Counted from the first letter of the stretch, positions 25,953 to 34,077 are shown. The stretch: 48,047 nt of DNA from DASVTR01 sp033855775 (GCA_033855775.1 JAWVFT010000139.1:1-48047); one strand, 5' to 3'. Notes: generated from the sequence alone by a model not told the origin. Translations and numbers: made by a program.

Positions 25953-26318
25953 ATGAGCCGCAATCTTGATGAACTCTTTGCCGCATTATCGGGGTCGGCG
26001 TTTCGGCGTCGCTTCAACCTGCGCGGCAAGGAGCTTGAGTACCTGCGCGACAAAGGGTTGCCGACCGTCATGGAGCACGCCGCCGATTTTATAGAGAGGC
26101 GATTGGCTCCCGCCGCTCCGGCTAATGATGGAAAGCAGACGCCGATGCGCCATCATCCAGTCTTCATCGCGCAGCATGCGACGGCCACTTGTTGTCGCGG
26201 CTGTCTTCAGAAGTGGCACGCAATTCCGAAGGGCCGCGAACTGGAAGCGGCGGAGAAGCAGCATGTCCTCGCGGTCATCAAAGAATGGCTCATGCGGCAG
26301 GAGCGATTGAATGCATGA
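25953..26318 (+). CDS. DUF4186 family protein
   Basis: A 121-residue cytoplasmic protein with the DUF4186 core: SAFRRRFNLRGKELEYLRDKG, then MEHAADFIERRLAP and NDGKQTPMRHHPVFIAQHATATCCRGCLQKWHAIPKGRELEAAE. The conserved His, Cys-Cys and Cys residues (QHATATCCRGCLQKWH) suggest a metal-binding site. Family members are usually 100-130 residues and act alone; no reaction is established. The start at 25953 follows a short GGGG sequence. It stands alone between two unrelated transcription units, convergent with the histidine kinase gene. Confidence 0.9.
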   Translation: MSRNLDELFAALSGSAFRRRFNLRGKELEYLRDKGLPTVMEHAADFIERRLAPAAPANDGKQTPMRHHPVFIAQHATATCCRGCLQKWHAIPKGRELEAAEKQHVLAVIKEWLMRQERLNA

Positions 26319-26411
26319 GTTGCTTAACAGTAAGGGATGAAAGGAGAGCTACCGGAAGCTCTGTTATCAAAGCTTGCTCGGCTGCGCGACAAGTGTTCGC
26401 GGCTCAGGCCA

Positions 26412-27857
26412 TCATCCACGGCTCAGACCATCATCCGTCGCGTCTTCTCGTCCGCGTTCGTCTCCGCGCTTGACGCTATCGTTGAGCGGAAGCCTCATCT
26501 CCACAACCAAGCCGCCGCCGGGCGCGTTGGCCGCTTCGATTGTCCCGCCGTGCAGATGCATGGCGCGGGCCGCGATGGCAAGGCCGAGGCCGGTTCCGCC
26601 CGTCTGCCGGTCGCGCGCATCTTCGACGCGATAGAAGGGACGAAAGATTTTATCCAGAGTCTCTTCCGGCACGCCCGCCCCGCGGTCACGCACGCGGATG
26701 ACAGCCTCGCTCGCGCCGCTCGCTTCCTCATGATGGAGCGTGATTTCAACTTCGCTGCCTTCGGCTGTGTGGCGCACGGCGTTGCGCACGACGTTCTCGA
26801 CGGCGCTCCTGAGCAGTCCGGCGACGCCGTTTGTCATCGCCGCTTTGCATGTCTCGGCGCGCACCGAACGTTGACGGCTGCGGGCTTCAAAGTCTGCGTC
26901 GTCGGCCACGTCGCGCACGAGTTGGCAGAGGTCTATGCGCGCGTTCCTGTAACCGTCCGTGCCGCTTTCGAGGCTCGACAGCGTGAGCAGTTGTCCAATC
27001 ATCTCGTTGATGCTTTCGGCCTCGCGCCCGATGCGGTCCAGGTTCGCGCCCGCTTGCGGGTCGCAACGACGGCGAGCGAGTTCGAGGGCGACGCCGAGGC
27101 GCGTGAGCGGCGAGCGCAACTCGTGCGAGATGTCGCCGAGCAATCTTCGCTGCGCCGTCACGAGCGATTCGATGCGCGTCGCCATCGCGTCAAAGTCGCG
27201 CCCCATGTCTGCCAACTCGTCGCGCCGCCGGCCAAGGAGCGGCCCGACGCGCGCCGAGAAGTCGCCGCTTGAGACTTGCCGCGTCACGGCCCGCAGCTTC
27301 ACGACCGGCGAGACGATGTAGCGCGCCAGCAAGTAGCAGAGCGCGCCCGCCGTCAAGAGCACGGCGAGGATGCGCGGAATCAATGCCCACGGATTAACGG
27401 GCGGCGGGCCAAACGGCGCGCTGACTTCCGTGATGAAAACGTAGCGACGCCCGCCATCGGTCTGCGCGGGGAAGGCCACGAGAAATCGTTCGCTCGGTCG
27501 AGTGAACACGGGCGCGGATGACTCGCGCACGCGCTTGACCATCATCTCTGCGCCCGCCTGCGCGCCGAGTCCTGACAGTTCCGCTCCCTGCTCGTCAAAG
27601 AGTCGCGGGCGATGATTCGTCTCCCGCTCCATTCGTTCGAGGTAGCTGACAAGCCCCGGCTGCCCTTCGCGTTCGTAGGTCAGGGCGGCGGTCTGAGCGA
27701 TGAAAGCCGTGTACTTGTCCGTCACGGAGTTGCGCGGAAACTGCTCGCCGGAGCGGCTCAACACAGTGGCGAGCAGAAACGCGCCGATGACCAGAGCCAT
27801 CGCCAGCCAGAACCACAAGAAGACTTTGAGAAACAGACTACGCATTCCTTCATCCAA
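26412..27857 (-). CDS. HAMP-domain sensor histidine kinase, CpxA-like
   Basis: A 481-residue membrane kinase. TM1 (about 8-32), a periplasmic sensor of about 120 residues (about 35-155), TM2 (about 157-180), HAMP (about 180-232), HisKA with the phospho-acceptor His245 in GDISHELRSPLTRLG, and HATPase_c with N-box (ENVVRNAVRHTAEGS), G1 DRGAGVPEE, F-box and GTGLGLAIAARAMHLHGG. It phosphorylates the response regulator encoded 54 bases upstream on the same strand, and together they form an operon. The periplasmic loop has the size seen in CpxA-type kinases. Start is uncertain: ATG at 27857 or 27845, neither with a clear ribosome site. Context with a Spy/CpxP-like gene and CpxR-box-like sites argues for envelope stress sensing. 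Confidence 0.88.
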   Translation of the reverse strand: MDEGMRSLFLKVFLWFWLAMALVIGAFLLATVLSRSGEQFPRNSVTDKYTAFIAQTAALTYEREGQPGLVSYLERMERETNHRPRLFDEQGAELSGLGAQAGAEMMVKRVRESSAPVFTRPSERFLVAFPAQTDGGRRYVFITEVSAPFGPPPVNPWALIPRILAVLLTAGALCYLLARYIVSPVVKLRAVTRQVSSGDFSARVGPLLGRRRDELADMGRDFDAMATRIESLVTAQRRLLGDISHELRSPLTRLGVALELARRRCDPQAGANLDRIGREAESINEMIGQLLTLSSLESGTDGYRNARIDLCQLVRDVADDADFEARSRQRSVRAETCKAAMTNGVAGLLRSAVENVVRNAVRHTAEGSEVEITLHHEEASGASEAVIRVRDRGAGVPEETLDKIFRPFYRVEDARDRQTGGTGLGLAIAARAMHLHGGTIEAANAPGGGLVVEMRLPLNDSVKRGDERGREDATDDGLSRG

Positions 27858-27911
27858 GCTTTGCCGTCAAGAGCCTGCGCCGTCAAGCGCATCTTCAGGA
27901 GCGTTTTGCCT

Positions 27912-28637
27912 TCAACTGCGCTCTTCGTCCGCGCCGCCCGGCTGCGCGTAAATATAGCCGACGCCGCGCACGGTCTTGATGCGCTCCGCGCCCTGAACTT
28001 GATGGCCGAGCTTCTTTCGCAGGTGGCTGACGTGCATGTCTATGCTGCGGTCAAACGGAGAGAGGCTGCGATGCAGCACGTCTCTGACAAGCTCTTCGCG
28101 CGTCACAATGCGACCGGGAGCGCGCAGCAGCTTTTCCAGCAAATCGTATTCGACAACCGTTAGTTCAATCGTCTCGCCTGCGCGGCGCACGACGCGCGTG
28201 CCAGTCTCCATCTCAACGTCAGCGACGACGAGTTTGCCGCCGCCCGCGTTCATCAACTCCTGCTCGCCGGGACGCGAGCGCCGGAGCACGGCGTTGATGC
28301 GCGCGACGAGTTCGCGCGGGTTGAAGGGTTTCGGCAGATAATCGTCGGCCCCGATTTCAAGACCGACGATGCGGTCAAGGTCGTCGCCGCGCGCCGTCAA
28401 CATCACGACCGGCAGGCGCGAGCGAGCGCGTATGCGACGCAAGACCTCGAAGCCGTTGATGCCCGGCAGCATGAAATCGAGCACCACCAAATCGTGCTCG
28501 CCGGAGAGAGCGCGCTCGACGCCCGCCTCGCCGTTGTGCGCCGCCTCAACCTTGTATCCTTCATGCTCAAGATACTCCGCGACCAGTTCACACAGTCCAA
28601 CGTCGTCGTCAATCACCAGCACCGGCTGCATCTTCAT
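27912..28637 (-). CDS. OmpR/CpxR-type response regulator
   Basis: A 241-residue two-domain regulator. The receiver has the acidic pair Asp10-Asp11, the phosphorylation site Asp54 in VVLDFMLPG, the Thr of MLTARG and Lys103 in YLPKPF. The C-terminal winged helix (about 130-230) shows GETIELTVVEYDLLEKLLRAPGRIVTREELVRDVL and DMHVSHLRKKLG...RIKTVRGVGYIY, the OmpR-type recognition and wing elements. When phosphorylated it should bind promoters as a dimer at direct repeats. It is first in an operon with the histidine kinase and divergent from the Spy/CpxP-like gene; the 37-bp TTTAC elements at 28750 and 29652 are its likely sites. Confidence 0.93.
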   Translation of the reverse strand: MKMQPVLVIDDDVGLCELVAEYLEHEGYKVEAAHNGEAGVERALSGEHDLVVLDFMLPGINGFEVLRRIRARSRLPVVMLTARGDDLDRIVGLEIGADDYLPKPFNPRELVARINAVLRRSRPGEQELMNAGGGKLVVADVEMETGTRVVRRAGETIELTVVEYDLLEKLLRAPGRIVTREELVRDVLHRSLSPFDRSIDMHVSHLRKKLGHQVQGAERIKTVRGVGYIYAQPGGADEERS

Positions 28638-28969
28638 CCCTCTTCCGTTTAGCCGAAAGTCCGACAGCCTGAGCGTTCGCCCGGCGCATCATTCTACCTT
28701 AAACGAGCCTTCAGCCTTGTAAAGAAGTGTCAACGAAAAGGGCGCGCTCTTGACAAAACTTTACACAGCCTTGGCAAACTCTTTACGACGCGGCGGGGCC
28801 GAAATCCATCATAATAGCGAACGTGATGAGAGAGTTTCAAAATCTTGTCGCCTTATGAACCGGGCCGGATGTGTTAATCCGCCTGACGTGGAGTTCCGGC
28901 GTTCTGGAACATCGCCGGAACTCCCCGCTTGGCGGGCCTTGAAGCAAATTGAAGACTGAAGGAGAGAGA
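28638..28969. promoter_or_regulatory. Divergent control region between the CpxR/A-like operon and the CpxP-like gene
   Basis: This 330-base region holds promoters for both directions. It includes the TTTAC element described separately at 28750-28786 and a possible -10 box around 28810-28815 (CATAAT). A plain GTAAAG half-site lies near 28720. No protein-coding frame is supported. Confidence 0.5.
28750..28786 (+). promoter_or_regulatory. CpxR-box-like element, copy 1
   Basis: A 37-base element: TTGAC (28750-28754), five bases AAAAC, TTTAC (28760-28764), 17 bases, TTTAC (28782-28786). The complement of the first two half-sites is GTAAA-N5-GTCAA, one base away from the enterobacterial CpxR consensus GTAAA-N5-GTAAA. 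It is 31/37 identical to the element at 29652. It ends 184 bases before the ATG of the Spy/CpxP-like gene. Confidence 0.65.
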
Positions 28970-29494
28970 ATGATGAGATTGAAGTGGAGGAAGATAGACG
29001 GCATCGTGGCCGTCGTGGGCGCGCTCTTGTTGATGGCGGCGCTTGCCTTCTCGCAGGGCAGACCGCAGGGGCCGCCGCCCGACGGTGGCTTTCGCGGCGG
29101 GCCGGGCGGCCATGGCGGGCCGGGCGGGCCGCGCGATGGAATGGGGCCTTTGCGCGACCTCAACCTGACCGACGAGCAGAAGGCGCAGGTCGAGAAAATC
29201 AGGGCGAGCTTTGAAGAGAGCACGAAGGCTTTGCGCGAGCAGTTGCGCACGTTGCATGACAGCCAGGCTGACCCCTTCGCGGGCGCGGCCTTCGATGAAG
29301 CGGCTGTGCGCGCGGCGGCTGAAGCGCGCTCTAAGGTCGAGGTCGAATTGGAAGTGGCGCACGCGCGGATGGCTTCGCAGATTTTCGCTTTGCTGACCAA
29401 CGAGCAGAAAGCTCAACTCAACGAGCGTCGCCAGCAGTTCGAGCAAAGGCGTCAGGAACATGACGCGCAACGCGAGAAAGTCCAGAGCAATTAA
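28970..29494 (+). CDS. Spy/CpxP-like periplasmic protein
   Basis: A protein of about 174 residues. The signal peptide (IDGIVAVVGALLLMAALAFSQ) follows a basic start. A Gly/Pro-rich stretch (GRPQGPPPDGGFRGGPGGHGG) comes next. Then comes an all-helical domain with two LTxxQ motifs: LTDEQKAQVEKIRASFEESTKALREQL and LTNEQKAQLNERRQQFEQRRQEHDAQ. This is the hallmark of the Spy/CpxP fold (cradle-shaped chaperone; CpxP inhibits the CpxA kinase in E. coli). The start at 28970 has an AAGGAGA site; an upstream TTG frame to 28949 is not needed. It is divergent from the response regulator and kinase genes, as cpxP is in E. coli, and a strong terminator follows. Likely a sensor or buffer of envelope stress for that kinase. 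Confidence 0.85.
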   Translation: MMRLKWRKIDGIVAVVGALLLMAALAFSQGRPQGPPPDGGFRGGPGGHGGPGGPRDGMGPLRDLNLTDEQKAQVEKIRASFEESTKALREQLRTLHDSQADPFAGAAFDEAAVRAAAEARSKVEVELEVAHARMASQIFALLTNEQKAQLNERRQQFEQRRQEHDAQREKVQSN

Positions 29495-29549
29495 GCTCAA
29501 TCCAGAAACGACGGGCGGCGAGAGCCTGCCAGTTACGTTTCCATAAATG

Positions 29550-29581
29550 AAAGGGAGAGCAGGCGAACTGCCCTCCCTTTT
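29550..29581 (+). terminator. Rho-independent terminator after the Spy/CpxP-like gene
   Basis: A 13-bp stem with one mismatch (29550-29562 and 29568-29580), a 5-base loop and a TTTT end. It lies 55 bases after the stop at 29494 and should isolate this gene from the sigma factor promoter. Confidence 0.8.
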
Positions 29582-29651
29582 CATCTACCGCGCGCGTGCG
29601 GTCGCTTCTCTTGCTTGAGAGAGCCGAATTATGGCTTCAACTCTCAGGCTC

Positions 29652-29688
29652 TTTACAAAACTTTACATTGCATTGACCAACTCTTTAC
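29652..29688 (+). promoter_or_regulatory. CpxR-box-like element, copy 2
   Basis: TTTAC (29652-29656), AAAAC, TTTAC (29662-29666), 17 bases, TTTAC (29684-29688). The complement is a perfect GTAAA-N5-GTAAA CpxR box with a third half-site two helical turns away. It shares 31 of 37 bases, the same N5 spacer sequence and the same N17 spacing with the element before the CpxP-like gene. It lies 80 bases before the start of the sigma factor gene. Confidence 0.7.
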
Positions 29689-29767
29689 ACCGCCTCCAGC
29701 CGGTTGCGCGTCAAAGCTCTGCTAACGCGAACGACAGCCCGCTTTTTCAAATGGGAAAGCCAGGAAC

Positions 29768-30400
29768 ATGATGAGTCAGGCAACGACCCTTGCTGATGCT
29801 AATCCGTTGTGGACGGCTGCCGCGGCAGCGGACATGCAGCCGAGCGAAGCCGCGCAATTGGATTACCAGTTGGCCCAGAGAATCGCGGGCGGCGACATGC
29901 TCGCCTTCGAGGAACTCTATCAACGCTATCATCGCCGCGTCTACAACCTCTGCTTCCGCATGACCAATCAGGCGGCCGAAGCCGAAGACCTGACGCAGGA
30001 GATTTTTATCCACGTTTATCGCAAAATCGGCAGCTTTCGCGGCGCATCAACGATGATGACGTGGCTCTATCGAGTCGCGGTCAACAAGACGCTGATGCAC
30101 TTTCGCAAGAACTCGGTGCGACGCGAGCGGACGACCGAAGACGGCGAGACGCCGGAGCCGCTGGCCGCGACGGCCAAGGCGCAAAGCCACGCGCCCGTGC
30201 TTGAACGGCTCGCCCTTGAGCGCGCGATTGAGCAACTGGCTCCGGGCTATCGCGCGGTCTTTATTCTTCATGACGTTGAGGGCTACGAGCACGCGGAGAT
30301 AGCGCGCATCTGCGGCAACTCCGTCGGGACGAGCAAGTCGCAACTGCACAAGGCCAGAAAGAAGTTGTATGAGCTACTCAAAGAGACGAACAGAGCTTGA
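29768..30400 (+). CDS. ECF-type sigma-70 family RNA polymerase sigma factor
   Basis: A 210-residue sigma factor with regions 2 and 4 only. Region 2: MLAFEELYQRYHRRVYNLCFRM, then AEAEDLTQEIFIHVYRKIGSFRG and TWLYRVAVNKTLMHFRKN. Region 4: LERAIEQLAPGYRAVFILHDVEGYEHAEIARICGNSVGTSKSQLHKARKKLYELL, with the helix-turn-helix that binds the -35 box. It has a roughly 35-residue N-terminal extension before region 2. There is no anti-sigma gene with a zinc-finger or membrane domain beside it. Instead a VWA protein gene overlaps its 3' end by 32 bases. The CpxR-box-like element at 29652 suggests that its expression, rather than an anti-sigma factor, is the control point. The start has an AGGA site. Confidence 0.92.
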   Translation: MMSQATTLADANPLWTAAAAADMQPSEAAQLDYQLAQRIAGGDMLAFEELYQRYHRRVYNLCFRMTNQAAEAEDLTQEIFIHVYRKIGSFRGASTMMTWLYRVAVNKTLMHFRKNSVRRERTTEDGETPEPLAATAKAQSHAPVLERLALERAIEQLAPGYRAVFILHDVEGYEHAEIARICGNSVGTSKSQLHKARKKLYELLKETNRA

Positions 30401-31643
30401 TTCGAGAGTCGCGCCGTCGCGCTCTTTGCGGCAGTTCATCCTGCTGCTGTTGGCCCTCGCTCTCATCCTCTTGCCCGTCGCATCGCGGGCGCAATCAGGA
30501 CGAGGCCGCAGCGACAGGGGCGCGAGCAGCACGAGCATCAACGGCGCGCGGACTTCGACCGACGCGACGACAACCAACCCTTCCGATGATGACGGCGCGC
30601 TCCCTCAAGCGGAGATTGTCGAAGGCGACGTGGTGCGCGTCAACACTACGCTCGTCACTGTTCCGGTCAGCGTCATGGACAGGAGCGGCAGGTACGTGCC
30701 GAATCTGAGCCGCGAGGATTTTCATGTTTTTGACGAAGGCGTCGAGCAGCGGCTCGCCTACTTCGCCACCGTTGACCAGCCGTTCACGGTCGCCCTCTTG
30801 ATTGACACCAGCAACTCTACAAACTTCCGTCTCGATGAGATTCAGGACGCGGCGATTGCCTTCGTTGGGCAACTGAAAGAGGAAGACCGCGTGATGGTCA
30901 TCTCGTTCGACGACGAGATAAGAGTTCTGGCAAGACCGACCAACGACCGCGCCGAATTGACCAGAGCCATTCGCCGCACGCGCACAGGCGGCGGCACGCG
31001 CCTTTACGACGCCGTTGACCTCGTTATCAAACAGCATCTCAAAAACATCAGCGGGCGCAAGGCGATGGTCTTGTTCACGGACGGAGTTGACACGACGAGC
31101 AGGCGCGCCACATACGAAAGCACCCTGCGCGAGGCCGAAGAACTCGACGCGTTAATCTATCCGGTCGCGTATGACACGGGCGGCAGCGTGCGCGGCGGCG
31201 GCATTGACCCGCAGTGGCCTTTGCCGGGAGGGCGCGGCGGCGTCATTCTGGGGCTGCCGTTTCCGCGCCTGCCGGGCGGCGGAAGAGGCGGCGGCGCATC
31301 GCGTGGCGACTACGCGCGAGCCGGCGCATACCTGCACGAGTTGGCGCAAAGGACGGGCGGGCGTTTCTACAACGGCAACACGCTGCTCGGCGTCTCTCAG
31401 GCTTTCGCGCAAGTCGCGGAGGAGTTGCGACGACAGTATAGCCTGGGCTATTACCCGAAGCCGTCGGGTCAGGCGGGCCAGCGGCGACACATCAAGGTGC
31501 GCGTCAACGAGCCGAACCTCGTCGTCGTGGCCCGCGACAGCTACATCTACTCGCAGAAGAAAACAGACGCCACGCAGGAAGCCAACGAGCAGCAGTTTTC
31601 AAACTCCGCTCCACCCGCGAATCGTTTGAGCAAGCTTCGTTGA
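30369..31643 (+). CDS. Acidobacterial VWFA-related protein
   Basis: A 424-residue exported protein. A basic start and hydrophobic segment (about 20-41) serve as signal peptide. A low-complexity Ser/Thr/Asp region follows, then the acidobacterial VWFA-related domain: VRVNTTLVTVPVSVMDRSGRYVPNLSREDFHVFDEG, then the von Willebrand A fold with the MIDAS motif DTSNS (Asp146, Ser148, Ser150), a Thr in GGGTRLYDA and the FTDGVDT motif. The C-terminal part (RRQYSLGYYPKPSGQAGQRRHIKVRVNEP) is typical of the family. The metal-ion site suggests binding of a protein partner at the surface or in the periplasm. The frame starts 32 bases before the sigma factor stop, so translation is coupled. A weak ribosome site lies inside the sigma gene. 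Confidence 0.9.
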   Translation: MSYSKRRTELDSRVAPSRSLRQFILLLLALALILLPVASRAQSGRGRSDRGASSTSINGARTSTDATTTNPSDDDGALPQAEIVEGDVVRVNTTLVTVPVSVMDRSGRYVPNLSREDFHVFDEGVEQRLAYFATVDQPFTVALLIDTSNSTNFRLDEIQDAAIAFVGQLKEEDRVMVISFDDEIRVLARPTNDRAELTRAIRRTRTGGGTRLYDAVDLVIKQHLKNISGRKAMVLFTDGVDTTSRRATYESTLREAEELDALIYPVAYDTGGSVRGGGIDPQWPLPGGRGGVILGLPFPRLPGGGRGGGASRGDYARAGAYLHELAQRTGGRFYNGNTLLGVSQAFAQVAEELRRQYSLGYYPKPSGQAGQRRHIKVRVNEPNLVVVARDSYIYSQKKTDATQEANEQQFSNSAPPANRLSKLR

Positions 31644-32055
31644 CCAGAGGCGAGAAGACGCCGCCCGCCTCGCTCGCGTTACATCAATCGCCGCAGCCAT
31701 CGCCGCTCGCATCGCTCGCCCTTCATCATCGCTTCATCATCGCTCGCGCTTCAACGTCGCCTCAAGGGGCGCGAGCGGCAGGCAATTGCTTGCGCGATGC
31801 GCCGTAGATACGACCTTCATTATCGCCGCTGTGCTTCCACATGGCGGCGTCTGCTTCCCCAGACCAATTCCTCGCGCCTTCGAGCCGGAATAAAAAATTG
31901 CGCGCCCGCTCTTCATAATGCTTGCATCGGCGCCTATTCCTGCATAAGCTGTCGAGTCAAAAGCTCAACTCCGGCGTTCGATTCCCGTTGAGCGAAGACC
32001 TCTCTGGCTCAAGCTCTCGCAATTGTGACCTGTCATTCGTCTAAAGGAGGCGCCG
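31644..32055. other. Intergenic region with simple repeats
   Basis: About 410 bases without a supported gene. The first part is low-complexity (CATCGC/TCGC units), including two tandem 11-base copies of TTCATCATCGC at 31722-31743. The last bases include the AAAGGAGG ribosome site of the next gene. No promoter consensus is clear. Confidence 0.5.
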
Positions 32056-32778
32056 ATGAAGCGTTTAACTTGCAGCTTTGCTTTCATCATAGCGGTCGTC
32101 TCGCTGCTGGCCCCGGAATGCGCGGCGGACGACCCGCTGGCTCTTGTTCTGAAGCAAGAGGGCCACACCGTCTCGCTGGATTTGAAGTTCACTAAGAAGA
32201 GCCAGAGCTCGCTGGAACACGTTATCGCTTTTCTGGACTACGGCCCCAACGGTCACGCCACAGGCTTTGTCGTCGGCGACGGGTTGGTGATGACGGCTTA
32301 TCACGTCGTTTCGGGAGACTTGAGCGCGGCGAAGAAAATGCAGTTGGGCTTCGCGCCCAAAGACCAACTCAAGGTCAAGGTCTATATCAACGGCTGTCAG
32401 GCGACGGTGATTAAGGTGGACGAAGCCGCAGATTTGGCCCTGCTGCATGTCTGTCAATCACAAAAGCAAGCTAAGCTCGCGGCCTTTCAAACCAGCCTTA
32501 ATCAGGACGAGAAGCTGTTGCTCATCGCCCGCCCGCATGGCAGCAAGACGGTGCGGCGGGGAATCTTTTACGGGCTGTACCAGCTTCGCGGGCAAGAATA
32601 TTTGTCCGCGAAGCTTGACGTGCGCGACGGCTATTCGGGCAGCCCCGTGTACAACGAGCGGGCCGAACTGGTCGGCGTCTTCAGCGGCTACGATTGGTCG
32701 AAGAAGCTCGCCTTGATTAGCCCCGGAACAAGAGCGCAAAAGATGCTCGAAGAATATAGCGGCGCCGCTCATCCATGA
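32056..32778 (+). CDS. Secreted trypsin-like serine protease
   Basis: A 240-residue protein with a signal peptide (residues 1-24, ending ECAAD). It is a chymotrypsin-fold peptidase of the S1C/HtrA-like type without PDZ domain: N-terminal barrel with ATGFVVGDGLVMTAYHVVSG (catalytic His83), ADLALLHVC (Asp126) and DGYSGSPVYNERAELVGVFSG (nucleophile Ser194). The triad order and spacing are complete. It should act in the periplasm or outside, on unknown proteins. Two Cys pairs could form disulphides. The ribosome site AAAGGAGG is strong. It is a single gene ahead of two small secreted-protein genes on the same strand. Confidence 0.88.
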   Translation: MKRLTCSFAFIIAVVSLLAPECAADDPLALVLKQEGHTVSLDLKFTKKSQSSLEHVIAFLDYGPNGHATGFVVGDGLVMTAYHVVSGDLSAAKKMQLGFAPKDQLKVKVYINGCQATVIKVDEAADLALLHVCQSQKQAKLAAFQTSLNQDEKLLLIARPHGSKTVRRGIFYGLYQLRGQEYLSAKLDVRDGYSGSPVYNERAELVGVFSGYDWSKKLALISPGTRAQKMLEEYSGAAHP

Positions 32779-32978
32779 AGCCGGTCAGTTAGCCAGTCTC
32801 GCCTGTGCGGCGAGCCAGCCGCGCCCGTCCTTCAAATTCCTGCGGGCGCGCGAACCGTGTTCGACTTAACGGGAACCGAGGGTCAGCTTAAGATTTCAAT
32901 TATCAATTTCACCCGAAGAGAAGCTGAAGCTTTGGCCGCATCGCTTCTCCTTCATTCACCGAAAGAGAGGAAACAACT

Positions 32979-33437
32979 ATGAGATTAAGCGTCGGAAGAA
33001 AAGCCATGCTGTTGTTAGCCACTCTGGTGTTGATGGGCTTTGCCACCGACACCGTTTTGACCGCGCCCTACACTTTGCCGAATCCCGTCATCATCTACAC
33101 GGGGCCGGAATTTTTTACGACCGGCGGCAAGCACTGGCAGCGATACAATTTCGAGGTCTTTAATCTGGATGCGTACCCGAAAGAGATGTTCGCCCCCGCG
33201 CCAGACCTGCCGCCGTGCGGCGCGAACAAGCAATCTTCGCGCACGTGGGTTGACATCTACGACCAGAGCGGAAAACGGCTCAACGGATTCTGCGCGCTAG
33301 GGAATAGCGCCGGGCTGAAGAAGCTCTGGTTCGCTCTGGAAGAAGGCGTCCTGCCTCCAAGCTGGGTCTATATTGAATTGACAGACCGGAAGACCGGCAC
33401 GAAGTACAAGTCTAATCTGTCGGACACCGTTGGCTGA
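32979..33437 (+). CDS. Small secreted protein of unknown function
   Basis: A 152-residue protein with a signal peptide (residues 1-29, ending TVLTA). The mature part (YTLPNPVIIYTGPEFFTTGGKHWQRYNFEVFNLDAYPKEMF, TWVDIYDQSGKRLNGFCALGNSAGLKKLWFALEEGVLPPSWVYIEL) is predicted beta-rich with two cysteines (PPCGAN and GFCAL) that could pair. I recognise the pattern from secreted acidobacterial and proteobacterial proteins but know no function. The ribosome site is AGAGAGGAAAC. It overlaps the start region of the next frame, so the two may be transcribed together. Confidence 0.7.
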   Translation: MRLSVGRKAMLLLATLVLMGFATDTVLTAPYTLPNPVIIYTGPEFFTTGGKHWQRYNFEVFNLDAYPKEMFAPAPDLPPCGANKQSSRTWVDIYDQSGKRLNGFCALGNSAGLKKLWFALEEGVLPPSWVYIELTDRKTGTKYKSNLSDTVG

Positions 33438-33453
33438 AGAAAGGCGGCAGCCG

Positions 33454-34077
33454 ATGAGAGACAAGAACAAGCGGGCCGCGCGCATCATCGCCGCGCTCGT
33501 CTTCATGTCAGCGCTGGCCGTTACGGTCGCGGGGCAGCCGAGCCCTCGCCGGACGGGCAGAGCCGCAGCGCCGGACACGCTGATGACTGAATCCGAGCGC
33601 GAGTTGATGTTGGAAGAGATGGCTGCGCCGAAACCGGCGAGGCGGCCACGCGCGCGTGCGCCCTTCGCGCAACTCAGCGCGGACTTCACGCGCATACAGG
33701 TCATCAACAACGCACTGGCGCAGGCGGCCTTGCGCGCCGTCACGCTAGACCTTGAGTTCGTCGCCAAGTTGGCCTCCGACATCAGAAAAATAGCCGAACG
33801 TCTCAAGACGAATCTGGACTTGCCGAAGCCCGCGAAGGATGCCGAACGCCCTAAGCCGCAAACCTCCGCGGAGCGCGAGCAACTGCGCTCGGCAGTCGTC
33901 GAACTGGGAAAGCTGGTCGCGGGCTTCGCGCACAATCCGGTCTTCAAGCAGAGCGGCGTGGTTGACGTTAAGCTGTCGGCCAAAGCGCGCGGCGACCTTG
34001 AAGAGATAATCGAGTTGAGCGGGCAGTTGAGGAAGGACAGCGAACGTTTGAGCAAGGCGGCGCCAACGTCCCCTTGA
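33454..34077 (+). CDS. Secreted protein of unknown function
   Basis: A protein of about 207 residues beginning at the ATG 33454. A signal peptide follows (ARIIAALVFMSALAVTVAGQ). Then comes a short Arg/Pro linker and a long helical part: LSADFTRIQVINNALAQAALRAVTLDLEFVAKLASDIRKIAERLKTNLD, a Pro/Lys linker, and SAEREQLRSAVVELGKLVAGFAHNPVFKQ plus a final amphipathic helix. The content suggests a periplasmic helical protein; no family recognised. A TTG at 33430 would lengthen it by eight codons and overlap the preceding stop. It follows the 152-residue secreted-protein gene by 16 bases, likely in one transcript. Confidence 0.6.
   Translation: MRDKNKRAARIIAALVFMSALAVTVAGQPSPRRTGRAAAPDTLMTESERELMLEEMAAPKPARRPRARAPFAQLSADFTRIQVINNALAQAALRAVTLDLEFVAKLASDIRKIAERLKTNLDLPKPAKDAERPKPQTSAEREQLRSAVVELGKLVAGFAHNPVFKQSGVVDVKLSAKARGDLEEIIELSGQLRKDSERLSKAAPTSP

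Noticed and set aside
25645..25956. A 103-codon frame before the DUF4186 gene
   Set aside because: Arg/Ser-rich, no ribosome site, no family resemblance, and it overlaps the start of DUF4186.
26337..27272. A 311-codon plus-strand open frame opposite the histidine kinase
   Set aside because: It covers the HisKA/HATPase region in antisense; the kinase is certain.
31644..32055. Simple CATCGC-type repeats as a possible CRISPR or regulatory array
   Set aside because: Units are short, irregular and without spacers; this is low-complexity sequence.
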